Positions 7,342 to 16,295 of a DNA stretch of 64,000 bases are shown here, one piece after another. Location: assembly GCA_022824265.1 (NCBI GenBank), contig JAJEAG010000053.1, positions 21,410 to 85,409 on the forward strand, in the 5' to 3' direction. The position numbers and the translations under genes are program-made. Within the stretch, counting starts at the first letter, position 1. Every line of letters starts with the position of its first letter. The notes under the pieces were generated by a model that was not told where the DNA came from, ran no database searches, and saw only the letters and a list, made by a program, of their open reading frames with translations. The stretch comes from Candidatus Poribacteria bacterium. Lineage in GTDB: Bacteria; Poribacteria; WGA-4E; WGA-3G.

Positions 7342-10300
7342 TTAGTTGTTCGGATCACAATCATCATCCTCAAGATACGATAACAATGTAGCAACATCAA
7401 GAATACCGTTAGATGTGTTGTTATCGATATCTGGATATGTGATGCCTCTTGTCGTAAAACTCCATGTCCCTAAGTCATCAGCAGCATTGCAAATTGTCTG
7501 ATATAGAGTCTTAGTAGCTGCCTCAGTAGTACTATCATGCACTGAGGCTTTTATATGACCATGGGTGTAACCATCTTCTTCAGAGTAATCTGCCTTCCAA
7601 ATATCTAAATAATCGGAAATAGCATTTTCTTCTAATACTGAACTCCATCCAGTTGAGGTCTGTTCTGAAGAACCATCTTCAAACTTGTAATAGTTATCTA
7701 CATAAATTGGATTATCACCATCGTAACCGTAACCACGTATGGTATAACACTGCACTGTCAAATGATTTCCGTCCAATTTGACAGCATAATAGGCTTCTAT
7801 GAACTCCTGTTTTGGCACGTAAAATTCAAGCACATCAATCTCAACCGATATTTCGTCGGTACCACCGTTATTGTCAGTGACAGAGACTGTAACGGAGTAG
7901 GACGATTGAGTGCCATAGTCAAGAGTCGTGTCTGTCTTTAACCGTCCCGTCCTGGTATTAAGGCTGAATGAACTCGCATCAGTCCCGCTTATACTGTAAG
8001 TAAGCGTATCATCATCCTCATCAGTAGCAGAAACCGCATGTCCGACATTAGTACCAGATACAGCCGATTCAAGAATTGCTCGCAGAGCTGTTTCACCCTC
8101 TTTAAACACAGGAGCATCATTTGCATCGGTTACACTGACTGTGACGAAAGTTCCGTTAGTACCACCTTTGTTGTCAGTTACAGAAAGGGTTACAGAATAC
8201 GACGATCGCTCTTCATGATTGAATAATGCCTTGGTACTTAGTTGTGCTGAATTGCTATCAACACCGAAAATATCTGTATTGGAACTGGCAATACTGTATT
8301 CAAGTGTATCACCGTCTTCATCCGTTGCCAAGACTGGATCTCCGATAGTTGCTCCCGCTGCCAAATTCTCTGCTACCGAACGTCTCACAAAGAATCCTTC
8401 TGTAAAAACAGGACTATCATTCGCATCGGTTACACTGATATTCACCGTTATATTGGCTGTACCACCATTGTTATCGTCAACAGTAACTATCACCGAATAA
8501 GTGTCTCGGCTTTCATAGTTAAGTTTCTTGCTTGTCCTTATCTGACCTGAACTACTATCAACACTAAAGGAATCTGCATCCGTTCCTGAAAGACTGTATT
8601 CAAGTGTATCATCGTCTTCATCCGTTGCTGATAGGGGATCTCCTACGGATGCAGATACCAAGTTCTCTGCTACAGATCTGTTAGTGGGAGAAGTATCTGA
8701 AAATACAGGAGCATCATTCGCATCGGTGATACTGATATTCACCGTTATATTGGTTGTGCCACCGTTGTTATCATCAGCAGTAACTATTACCGAATAAGAA
8801 TCGTCGGCTTCATGATCAAATGGTTCACTCGTCCTTATCTGACCTGAACTACTATCAATACTAAAGGAATCTGCATCCGTTCCTGAAAGACTGTATTCAG
8901 GTGTATCATTATCTTCATCCGTTGCTAATACTGGATTTCCGACAGTTGCACCTGCAGCCAAGTTCTCTGCTACAGATCTGTTAGTAGGAGAAGTATCTGA
9001 AAATACAGGAGCATCATTTGCATCGGTGATATTAATTGTTACTGGTATCGTGTCTGTACCACCTTTATTATCAGAAACAGTAACCGATACGGAGTATGAA
9101 TTCTTTACTTCATAGTTAAGTGGTTCATTAGTTTTTAGAACACTTGTGCTACTCTCTATGTCGAATACTGTTCCATCTGTACCTGCAAGACCGTATTCAA
9201 GCACATCATTATCTTCATCTGTTGCTAAAAAAGGATCACCGAAAACTTGTCCAGTGGGAGTATTTTCTTCCACGGAACGTATTGCGGATTCATCTACAAA
9301 CATAGGAGCAACGTTACACACAGGCACTGGATTTGGAGACAAATCTATCAAGGCATCCATGCTACCTATAAGAGAACTTGTGCCATCTCCATTAGGGGTA
9401 TACTTTTCAACTGTCACATCTCCGGTGGTAAGTCCACACCACCGTTCAAAATCGCTAACATCAACATGGATAGTGGTAGCTGAGTCGTCTAAATCCCTTG
9501 GTACTAAACACCAGGCTTGGACACCCCATAAGTTCCATTTATTACCTCTAAATACACCGAAACCGTCAAAACTTGGATGGACTATGGTGCCATCAATATT
9601 ACATGAAATATCAATACTAACACCTGGCAGTGCGACGTATGGTTGATATAACATTTTTTTCGGTCCTATCGCTACACGAAGCTTTATAGTAGGGACACCT
9701 GCTGGCGGAATCCAAGAGTTAGGGTCTGCTTCACCAATCCTATTATTCGTTCCACCATCAGGTTCATTCCCCGTAATATTTCCCGGTGTTAGACCTCCAT
9801 CATTCGTCCCACCATCGGGTTCAGTTCCAGTATTCCCTCCTGGATTATTTCCATCATTATTCGTTCCACCATCGGGTTCAGTTCCAGTATTACCCCCCGG
9901 TGTAGAACCAGTATTTGTGTCATCGGGTTCAGTTCCCATATTATTTCCCGGTGTAGAACCCGGATTATTCCCGCCATTATTCGTTCCACCATCAGGTTCA
10001 GTTCCAGTATTACCCCCCGGATTATTTCCATCATTATTCGTTCCACCATCAGGTTCAGTCCCCATATTATTCCCTGGTGTAGAACCGTCATTATTTCCTG
10101 GCGTAGAACCGTCATTATTCCCTGGTGTAGAACCATTAGTTGTGTCATCAGGTTCATTCCCCATATTATTTCCCGGTGTAGAACCCGGATTATTCCCGCC
10201 ATTATTCGTTCCACCATCAGGTTCAGTTCCAGTATTACCTCCCGGATTATTACCATCATCTCTTCCCTGATTTGTCCCATCGTTTACTCCGTCATCTTTG

Positions 10301-10842
10301 GAGTTTGGATCTGTGGTATCCTTTTTATCAGCCTCAGGTGGAATAGGAACAAGATCATCGTCGCGTATATCTCCCATTGTTGTTGAATCTTTATCCTCAT
10401 TTGGTGGTGGAGGATTCGTTATATAGTCAGTCGTTTCATCTATAATATCATCTATTGGTATGTCAATTATATCACCTGGTTTTACGAATTCTTTGATACG
10501 ATCCAATATGAATTCAACAAGTTCATCAATATCAACTTTTCGACCTGTTTCTATATATTGTTTTTCTATTCGTGTTATAATCTTTTCTATAGGAACTTGG
10601 ATTATTACCTCTTTTTTCACAATTCGTTCTACAATATTTGTAACTACAGTCTCAATACGGATTGTCTTTGTAGTTGCGTCTGTTACAATACACATTGAAG
10701 GCACACCCAGTATATTATAACAACTAACGGTGAGAGTGCTAACTTCATCAGTACTGATAACTGATGTGTATTGTGAATCAAAACGACCACAACCTGCAAT
10801 AGAGATTAAAAAAAGAAATAACATAAGATAGCGGTTTATCAT
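7342..10842 (-). CDS. Surface lipoprotein with stalk domain, Gly/Asn/Thr-rich linker and five cadherin repeats
   Basis: The 1166-aa protein begins with a lipoprotein signal (LFLFLISIAGC) and an AGGAG ribosome binding site precedes the ATG. Residues about 20-165 form a Val/Ile/Glu-rich stalk that closely matches the small lipoprotein encoded just upstream. Residues about 190-367 are tandem repeats of the G-x-x-P-G-N-x-x-G-T-E-P-D-G-G type. Residues about 508-1010 hold five cadherin-like modules of ~99 residues with Ca2+-binding DANDAPVF and LATDEDND motifs. The last ~150 residues are a distinct domain ending in DIDNNTSNGILDVATLLSYL, faintly dockerin-like. Cadherin modules usually mediate Ca2+-dependent adhesion, so a cell-surface adhesin is likely. 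No ligand can be inferred. Confidence 0.88.
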   Translation of the reverse strand: MINRYLMLFLFLISIAGCGRFDSQYTSVISTDEVSTLTVSCYNILGVPSMCIVTDATTKTIRIETVVTNIVERIVKKEVIIQVPIEKIITRIEKQYIETGRKVDIDELVEFILDRIKEFVKPGDIIDIPIDDIIDETTDYITNPPPPNEDKDSTTMGDIRDDDLVPIPPEADKKDTTDPNSKDDGVNDGTNQGRDDGNNPGGNTGTEPDGGTNNGGNNPGSTPGNNMGNEPDDTTNGSTPGNNDGSTPGNNDGSTPGNNMGTEPDGGTNNDGNNPGGNTGTEPDGGTNNGGNNPGSTPGNNMGTEPDDTNTGSTPGGNTGTEPDGGTNNDGNNPGGNTGTEPDGGTNDGGLTPGNITGNEPDGGTNNRIGEADPNSWIPPAGVPTIKLRVAIGPKKMLYQPYVALPGVSIDISCNIDGTIVHPSFDGFGVFRGNKWNLWGVQAWCLVPRDLDDSATTIHVDVSDFERWCGLTTGDVTVEKYTPNGDGTSSLIGSMDALIDLSPNPVPVCNVAPMFVDESAIRSVEENTPTGQVFGDPFLATDEDNDVLEYGLAGTDGTVFDIESSTSVLKTNEPLNYEVKNSYSVSVTVSDNKGGTDTIPVTINITDANDAPVFSDTSPTNRSVAENLAAGATVGNPVLATDEDNDTPEYSLSGTDADSFSIDSSSGQIRTSEPFDHEADDSYSVIVTADDNNGGTTNITVNISITDANDAPVFSDTSPTNRSVAENLVSASVGDPLSATDEDDDTLEYSLSGTDADSFSVDSSSGQIRTSKKLNYESRDTYSVIVTVDDNNGGTANITVNISVTDANDSPVFTEGFFVRRSVAENLAAGATIGDPVLATDEDGDTLEYSIASSNTDIFGVDSNSAQLSTKALFNHEERSSYSVTLSVTDNKGGTNGTFVTVSVTDANDAPVFKEGETALRAILESAVSGTNVGHAVSATDEDDDTLTYSISGTDASSFSLNTRTGRLKTDTTLDYGTQSSYSVTVSVTDNNGGTDEISVEIDVLEFYVPKQEFIEAYYAVKLDGNHLTVQCYTIRGYGYDGDNPIYVDNYYKFEDGSSEQTSTGWSSVLEENAISDYLDIWKADYSEEDGYTHGHIKASVHDSTTEAATKTLYQTICNAADDLGTWSFTTRGITYPDIDNNTSNGILDVATLLSYLEDDDCDPNN
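9745..10270 (-). repeat. In-gene tandem repeats encoding the Gly/Asn/Pro linker
   Basis: Degenerate tandem units of roughly 30-60 bp encode variants of GGNNPGGNTGTEPDGGTNN within the cadherin lipoprotein. Such arrays commonly change length by slippage or recombination, which would alter the reach of the adhesive head. The repeats also create long spurious open frames on both strands. Confidence 0.85.
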
Positions 10843-10895
10843 ATTTTCTCCTGGAGTGTTGTATATTTTAATAATGGTTATTTTTCAGGAGTACG

Positions 10896-11327
10896 TCAAG
10901 ATTGTTCTATAAATTCCATTGTAACCTCTTCTACTATTGCCTCAAGGGGTACGTCCTTAATTTCATCTTCGGGTACAAGTTCTTTCACTTTTTCTATTAC
11001 TTCCGAGACAATTTCCTCAATGTTTGTTTCAGTAGTGATATACTCTATTTCAATTTCAGTAACAATTGTCTCAATAATCACTTCCTCAATAACTTCTACC
11101 TCAACGATAGTTTCAATTATCGTTGTTACCACTGTCTCTACTTCAACTGTGATAATGCGATCTTGATCAATTACACAAAAGATCGGTATACCTAATAGGG
11201 TTGTACAAAACACATGTGTGATATATACCTCCTCAGATGAGACAACTCGCATGAATTGATTTTCGAATTTTCCACATCCAATCAATGCAATGAGTATGAT
11301 AAGAATCAAAAGTAATCTAACTAACAT
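10896..11327 (-). CDS. Small lipoprotein homologous to the stalk of the neighbouring cadherin protein
   Basis: The 143-aa protein starts with a lipoprotein signal (LIILIALIGC) and is preceded by AAGGAG. After the lipobox it reads GKFENQF, then a two-cysteine segment LLGIPIFCV, then a long Val/Ile/Glu repeat region (VETVVTTIIETIVEVEVIEE). The downstream cadherin lipoprotein has the equivalent order: GRFDSQY, ILGVPSMCI, IETVVTNIVERIVKKEVI. The two share about the first 140 residues, but this one stops where the Gly/Asn linker begins. The spacing of 53 bp and shared orientation suggest an operon. I know no family for it. A partner subunit or periodic beta/coiled stalk at the outer membrane is an inference. 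Confidence 0.8.
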   Translation of the reverse strand: MLVRLLLILIILIALIGCGKFENQFMRVVSSEEVYITHVFCTTLLGIPIFCVIDQDRIITVEVETVVTTIIETIVEVEVIEEVIIETIVTEIEIEYITTETNIEEIVSEVIEKVKELVPEDEIKDVPLEAIVEEVTMEFIEQS

Positions 11328-12423
11328 AATATCTCCTTAAAAATACAAGAAATTAAAAGTAGATATTAGGGAATATTTTATTAATAAGAGGACTAAACCC
11401 TAATTTAATGGGAAGGTACATTAAGATCATATAATAAATGTCTTATCAAATGAAACTCCTTCTGATCAGATATTGCCTAATTTTTTAATGGCTTCATATT
11501 GTCTATAAATAGTGAATATTAACATCATGTCAAAATAGTATCGTTTAGATAGTAAGGTTATTTCAGCAGAGCGAGTAATGGAAACGTGTCATTTGAAATG
11601 CCAATAAAATTGTGCAATGTAAATTGATGGCATCTCTAACAGAGAACGCTTACATATACGTATATAGTATGATATGTAAGCATATCAGTAAACAGGGGTA
11701 TGTTTAAGTTTCCGATTTTGTGAAAATGGAGTGAGTCGTTTCACTAAAATAGTGAATACCTATAGTAACGACTCATAGTAATGGCTGTGATATAACATCC
11801 ACACAGGAATATCTGCCTATGTAGTGTGAACACCATATACTGTTGAAGTATATAAACTTCGTTATTGGTAGGTATATTCTTTTCACGTTCCGATTCTCCC
11901 CTAAGTTTACCTTCAAATGACACATTATCATACAAAAGATAATAACGGCACATGTTATACTATTTTGAATACCTGGTTAACTTATTCAGTCAAGTATATT
12001 AACAATTTTAAGGATATAATCTGGAAAAATAAATGTATGTAAAAGAATATATAAATAAAAAGATATGGGTATGAAAAATAAAATAAATATTAAAAATACA
12101 GCATATACATAGAATTGATAAAAATAAAATATAAGATGAAAGATAGATGAACAACTGTATTTATAAATTAATCTAAAACATATATATAAATAAAATATAA
12201 ATAAAATATTATATGATTATTATTAATTAATGGGATTATATATTATTATTAATTTTAATTCAAGGTTTTTTACATTTTCTGTGTTTTTCATGCTGTGTAT
12301 TAATGATAATGTCATTAATACACAGGTTTTTCAGACTGTAGAGCATATAACAGATTGTACTGCCATCGGAAATTTAGACCATTCCCTAAAACAAGATTGT
12401 GATATAATTACAATCTAATTAGG
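11328..12423. other. Gene-poor, very AT-rich region with hairpins
   Basis: About 1.1 kb holds no gene I can support; the part from about 12000 to 12240 is almost only A and T. Two notable palindromes occur: GCTTACATAT/ATATGTAAGC with arms at 11648-11657 and 11672-11681, and a perfect 14-bp hairpin at 12293-12325. A 69-codon minus-strand frame near 11.85 kb lacks a ribosome binding site and domain features. The region leads into a decayed transposase, so it may be remnant mobile DNA. Confidence 0.6.
12293..12325. terminator. Perfect 14-bp stem-loop (terminator-like or palindromic site)
   Basis: CTGTGTATTAATGA and TCATTAATACACAG flank a five-base loop. The right arm is followed by GTTTTTC, so on the plus strand it could act as an intrinsic terminator, although the stem is AT-rich. 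It lies about 100 bp upstream of the decayed transposase and may instead be part of that element. Confidence 0.45.
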
Positions 12424-12788
12424 ATGGTTCAACTTTCAAAGTGGAAATGCCAACTTCTTGAAAATACGGCATCCCGCTTTGAACCTATTGATAAACAGAC
12501 CGATGCATCTCAACAGCGGATCACCAACTATGTTTCAGTTCTTATGGATGTATTTACTGGAATGGTAAGAGGTTGGCAACTGAGCCGACATTTGACTCAA
12601 TCTCTGATAGAGGGTGTCCTTGGGAGAACGGTTATGCGGAAGACTTATCCGTACTCTTAAGGAGGAAAAGTTCACCTGAATCACTATCATGATATCGCGA
12701 AGATAATGCTCACAAGAGCAAGTATATAACCAGAAACGACCTCACTTGGCATTAGGGTATTTAAACACCTATGGAATTTGAGCAAAAA
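12424..12788 (+). pseudogene. Decayed IS3-type (rve/DDE integrase) transposase fragment
   Basis: The first intact stretch reads VLMDVFTGMVRGWQLSRHLT, which resembles the D-x-F-[ST]-R-x-[VI]-x-G-W part of rve transposase catalytic domains. After it the frame breaks repeatedly. A second frame gives ENGYAE followed by LIRTLKEEKF, then HLNHYHDI, and finally VYNQKRPH-LALGYL and TPMEFEQ near 12770-12788. ENGYAER-IRTLKEE and YNQ-RPHSALGY-TP-EF are the standard C-terminal motifs of IS3-like transposases. At least two frameshifts and a large internal deletion are needed to link the pieces. No terminal inverted repeats could be assigned. The element is a non-functional remnant. Confidence 0.85.
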
Positions 12789-12859
12789 ACTTGTCTTAAC
12801 TATCACTAAATTGTGGTCTAAAAAATCGATGGCACTTCAATGTGTCTGCTTTCTGTATT

Positions 12860-13387
12860 CTATTTCGTTAGTCTTTCTATAATTTTATCCACAACACTAT
12901 CAGCACGTTCTTGTATCTGTTCCTGTGTAAGACTTTGTATAGGATGGGCAACGGTCAATGGCTCCATCTCATTATATCCAAGTACACGTGCTTGAACTTT
13001 TCCCGCAGAGAAAAACACTTCTGAACATATTGCTACACTTGGAACACCGCGTTCCTCTAAAACTGATCCGTCGTGCATACTGCACGAAATACAGGAACCT
13101 CAGTCAGCAAGTCCTTCTATAACGAAATCTACGCTTTGAGCAAGGTTTCTAAGAAGTTCGGTTGGTGCTGGACGTGCAAATGTAGGTTTTTTGACACGGA
13201 CAACATCAGCAATCTCAAATTGATTGCATATTAATTCCTCAACACGATCAAGGAAAATATCACTACCTTTTTTTGTTATGTCAAGTATACCCATGACTTT
13301 ACCATTTAAATCAGTAAATCGTGGTGCTAATTTTTTATCAACTTGTTCTCCCTCATAGGTGGGATCAAGTAATGTAATATTTGCCAT
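12860..13387 (-). CDS. UGSC-motif selenoprotein (UGA read as selenocysteine at codon 96)
   Basis: Two adjacent open frames in the same reading frame are joined through a TGA at 13100-13102. Read as selenocysteine, the junction is EGLAD-U-GSCISCSMHDGS, which carries the U-G-S-C motif that defines the UGSC family of putative redox selenoproteins known from bacterial and metagenomic selenoproteomes. The full protein is about 175 aa, starting at the ATG at 13387 with GGAAAGAG upstream. A perfect 7-bp hairpin with loop GTA follows the UGA by 13 bases, suitable for a bacterial SECIS. selD lies 3 kb away. The gene follows a TPR protein gene by 15 bases and probably shares its promoter. Function is unknown; a thiol/selenol redox role is inferred. 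Confidence 0.88.
13071..13087 (-). promoter_or_regulatory. Candidate bacterial SECIS hairpin for the UGSC gene
   Basis: On the coding strand TCGTGCA and TGCACGA form a perfect seven-base stem with the three-base loop GTA. It starts 13 bases after the UGA. Bacterial SECIS elements lie just downstream of the UGA inside the coding region and have a small apical loop with a guanosine near its start; distance and loop both fit. Confidence 0.7.
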
Positions 13388-13402
13388 AAAATCTCTTTCC
13401 AA

Positions 13403-13732
13403 TTATGATTTATCGGTATTCTCGATTTGTATCTGTTGAGACTTTGCCATAGCGTCTTCTGCTTCCTGAATCATCCCTTTTCTTTGGTAACAGATAGATA
13501 AACTGGTATATACCAGTGGATCATTTGGATTGATTTCAATCGCTTTTTGAACGGCTTCAATTGCATCGTCGTATTGGCTTAATCGTTCATACGCATGTCC
13601 GAGACCGAGATAGCCTTCGATATAGTCCGGATATGTCTCTATAAGTTCCTTGAATGCGTTAACTGCTGCATCAAGGTCATTATCAGCGAAATGTGTAAGT
13701 GCGACATCATAAAGTTCTTCTTGTGTAGACAT
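13403..13732 (-). CDS. Small tetratricopeptide repeat protein
   Basis: The 109-aa protein is made almost entirely of three TPR units. They begin at about residues 5 (LYDVALTHFADNDLDAAVNA), 38 (IEGYLGLGHAYERLSQYDDA) and 72 (PLVYTSLSICYQRKGMIQEA). TPR stacks mediate protein-protein contacts. There is no signal peptide, so it is probably cytoplasmic. It is the first gene downstream of a perfect-consensus promoter and is followed after 15 bases by the UGSC selenoprotein, so a scaffold or partner role for that protein is plausible but inferred. Confidence 0.88.
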   Translation of the reverse strand: MSTQEELYDVALTHFADNDLDAAVNAFKELIETYPDYIEGYLGLGHAYERLSQYDDAIEAVQKAIEINPNDPLVYTSLSICYQRKGMIQEAEDAMAKSQQIQIENTDKS

Positions 13733-13780
13733 ATTCTTTTCCTAACTGAATATGGTGTATTCTCGACTAAATTTGGAAAG

Positions 13781-13809
13781 ATTATAACATTATCATTAAG
13801 AAATGTCAA
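13781..13809 (-). promoter_or_regulatory. Perfect-consensus sigma-70 promoter of the TPR-UGSC operon
   Basis: On the minus strand TTGACA (13804-13809) and TATAAT (13781-13786) are separated by exactly 17 bases. The start codon of the TPR gene lies about 50 bases downstream of the -10 box. Two direct copies of TTGGTTAGCA (13818-13827 and 13848-13857, plus-strand reading) sit upstream with a 30-bp period, placing them on the same helix face as possible regulator sites. Confidence 0.75.
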
Positions 13810-13861
13810 TTGAACTTTTGGTTAGCAATTTGGTTGAAGGTTGTCAATTGGTTAGCACATT

Positions 13862-15316
13862 TCAATCCAACGGAAATATTGGTCTTCGAACTTTTTGATA
13901 CGTAAAATGTTGCGGATTCACAGCAGTCAATCCAGGGGTATCAACTTCAATTATCTTATCGGCAATTGGTTCATAGGCAGCACGGTATGCGATTGCAGCT
14001 TTGACAACAATAATATGCATTTGCTGAGGATTGATTCCAAGACTCAGTAATTGCTGTAGACTAAACGGTGTTTGTCGCTTACTTGTCAAAACAACTATGG
14101 AGTTTTCCACAGCAATAACTGCTGTGAGACCTTGATCGTGATATTTTTGTCCGCCGTGACGTGGTTCTGATTCTACAAAAAGTCCATCGTGAATCATACG
14201 AATTTTTCCTGTAATTGCTACAGGATTTCCGTGAAGTTGATCTGTCTTACCACCTACTTTCAAAGATATTTCATTGCCGACACCTGACTTAATACAGGTC
14301 TCCACGCATTCAGGATCATATAAAACGACAACAAATCCACCTGCTTTCTGTTTGATTAACTCTTCAAGAATAATTGTACTATCACCCGGTGAACCACCAC
14401 CAATGTTATCTCCCATTTCAACAAGTATTACTGGATGTTTATCGCTTCCTATCGCTTGGTACGCAGCACAGGACGCATCAGGTAAATTGAGGGTTAATTG
14501 ATCATGGGAATTCCACAACATATTTGATAATTGATCTGCATGTGTTTGGGCAAGTTCTTGATTGTTATCAGACACAATAACAAAAGACGGTCCTATCTCA
14601 GAAACATCTGCGTAAGGATACCCAGCTGCGACATTAGCAACAAGTACGTTGTCATCATTTTCCATTTGGTTAGCCATATTTATTATAGATGACATCGGTT
14701 CTGCACTCGTGTTTTGATGTAGGATATTTAGAATCATCGGTGGTTTAGCAAGTGCTTGGGTCGGAGTAACTTCATCTCTGAGAATACTGATAATCAATTC
14801 TGTTGCTTGTATACCTCGTTGTCTTTGATCAATATGTGGATTTGTTTTGTAAATTATCAGTGCTGTTGATTGATCAACCATCTGTTCAGACACATTTGCA
14901 TGATGATCCAGTGTAACTACAATAGGAAAAGATTGACCATAGATTTTACGTAGTCTCCGCAACACTTCTCCATCAGCATCTGGAAAACTCTCAACAACCA
15001 TTGCTCCATGCAGAGCCAGTAACAATCCATCCAGATTTGGAATTGCCTTAAGTTCTTGTATCAACAGATTAGTAAGTTTATCAAAGGCATCATCTGTTAC
15101 AGGACCAGCTGGTGTTGCAGTAGCCATAAACGTTGAATATGGTGTGTACCCCTGTTCTTCTAAACCTTGTATGAATCCACCCACTTCATGATGTGAATCC
15201 TTCCAAACTGAGAATATATCGTCACCGATAGTGCAAGAAAACGCATCAAATTCAGTAGAAATGTTATTGAATGTGTTTGATTCATGCATTATTCCACCGA
15301 ACGCAATCCTATACAT
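13862..15316 (-). CDS. MlrC-like M81 family metallopeptidase
   Basis: The 484-aa protein matches the microcystin-degradation protein MlrC family. It has the N-terminal motif RIAFGGIMHESNTF with the family histidine and glutamate, the mid region LLALHGAMV and VTLDHHANVS, and the C-terminal domain with EMGDNIGGGSPGDST. These contain the His and Asp residues proposed as metal ligands. Length fits the family (480-510 aa). Members are common in environmental bacteria without microcystin; real substrates are mostly unknown peptides or amides. No signal peptide is visible. The ATG is preceded by GGAGAAA. It is transcribed away from the HD-domain gene. Confidence 0.93.
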   Translation of the reverse strand: MYRIAFGGIMHESNTFNNISTEFDAFSCTIGDDIFSVWKDSHHEVGGFIQGLEEQGYTPYSTFMATATPAGPVTDDAFDKLTNLLIQELKAIPNLDGLLLALHGAMVVESFPDADGEVLRRLRKIYGQSFPIVVTLDHHANVSEQMVDQSTALIIYKTNPHIDQRQRGIQATELIISILRDEVTPTQALAKPPMILNILHQNTSAEPMSSIINMANQMENDDNVLVANVAAGYPYADVSEIGPSFVIVSDNNQELAQTHADQLSNMLWNSHDQLTLNLPDASCAAYQAIGSDKHPVILVEMGDNIGGGSPGDSTIILEELIKQKAGGFVVVLYDPECVETCIKSGVGNEISLKVGGKTDQLHGNPVAITGKIRMIHDGLFVESEPRHGGQKYHDQGLTAVIAVENSIVVLTSKRQTPFSLQQLLSLGINPQQMHIIVVKAAIAYRAAYEPIADKIIEVDTPGLTAVNPQHFTYQKVRRPIFPLD

Positions 15317-15417
15317 ATTTTCTCCTTAAACACCATTGATGTTTTACAGTATGTATCAAAGTGTAAACTCAATTTTTGATAAGTCGTTCTTGAAATAAAC
15401 TCCATTTTAAAAATTTC

Positions 15418-15446
15418 TTGACGGAGTGTCAAAATTAGTGTATCAT
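15418..15446 (+). promoter_or_regulatory. Sigma-70 promoter for the HD hydrolase gene
   Basis: TTGACG and TATCAT are separated by 17 bases, about 85 bases upstream of the ATG at 15532. Confidence 0.6.
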
Positions 15447-15531
15447 TTAAGACAGTTTTAATCTCTGATTTTTTACCATTGCTAATAACATAATAACATC
15501 CACAGGCACTGATAGGGTAGTAATAGAACGT

Positions 15532-16134
15532 ATGACAGAAGAATGTACTTGGAAAAATCGCATTGAAGAAGCAATAGAAATTGCTGCCCAGGCTCACGAT
15601 GGACAATTTCGGAAAGGCACATCAACACCATATATTACACATCCGTTTGCTGTTGGTCTATTATTGATGGATGCAGGATGCTCTGAATCATTGGTAATTG
15701 CGGGAATACTACATGATACAGTTGAGGATACCGATTTGACATTAGAGTGTATTCGCAAGAACTTTGGGAATCATGTAGCGGAAATTGTTGACGGTTGTTC
15801 GGAAAACAAATCCTTACGATGGCGTGAGAGAAAGTCGGAATGTATTGAAGCATTAAAAACTGCCACTACTGAGGTATGTATTGTTACATGCGCTGATAAA
15901 TTACACAACCTACGGACTGTAATTTCTGAGTTTGATGACATTGGTGATGTAGTTTGGGAAAGGTTTCATGGTGGATTAGAGGCACAGGAGTGGTATTATA
16001 GAAGTGTTTTGGATAGTCTACGAACACAGAAAGAGTCTAAGAAAAAAGGTTCTGTAAATGGAATTGTACAGAAACAATTCAATACTATTTTTGAGCAACT
16101 ACATCTTGCTGTAAATTATCTATTTGACGGTTAA
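15532..16134 (+). CDS. HD-domain phosphohydrolase, MESH1 / small alarmone hydrolase-like
   Basis: The 200-aa protein is a single HD domain resembling the hydrolase half of RelA/SpoT and stand-alone MESH1 enzymes. Motifs visible are the first His in PYITHPFAVG, the metal-binding HD in IAGILHDTVEDTD, an aromatic/acidic helix (IRKNFGNHVAEIVDG), a basic RERKSECIEAL helix, and the last Asp in TCADKLHNLRTV. In MESH1-type enzymes this set hydrolyses the 3'-pyrophosphate of (p)ppGpp or of related nucleotides. No synthetase, TGS or ACT domain follows. It has its own promoter and precedes selD in the same direction. The exact nucleotide substrate is uncertain. Confidence 0.85.
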   Translation: MTEECTWKNRIEEAIEIAAQAHDGQFRKGTSTPYITHPFAVGLLLMDAGCSESLVIAGILHDTVEDTDLTLECIRKNFGNHVAEIVDGCSENKSLRWRERKSECIEALKTATTEVCIVTCADKLHNLRTVISEFDDIGDVVWERFHGGLEAQEWYYRSVLDSLRTQKESKKKGSVNGIVQKQFNTIFEQLHLAVNYLFDG

Positions 16135-16295
16135 TTAAATAAAGATTAAATATGCCTGTCAATGCAAAGTCTTATATTCCTCTCTAAATGATACTTTTAA
16201 TTTCTTGCGATTTTGACTCATACTATACTAACACTAAAAATGATAAAACAACATTATCAAACTCGATAATCAAATAAAATTACATCACAATTATA

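Noticed and set aside
9789..10280. Long open frames overlapping the linker repeats of the cadherin protein
   Set aside because: They are shadow frames produced by the tandem repeats inside the real gene and show no independent start signal.
11744..11953. 69-codon minus-strand frame in the AT-rich region
   Set aside because: No ribosome binding site, domain or convincing residue pattern.
12661..12720. In-frame TGA in the transposase remnant as a further Sec codon
   Set aside because: The fragment also needs frameshifts and a deletion; decay explains the stop.
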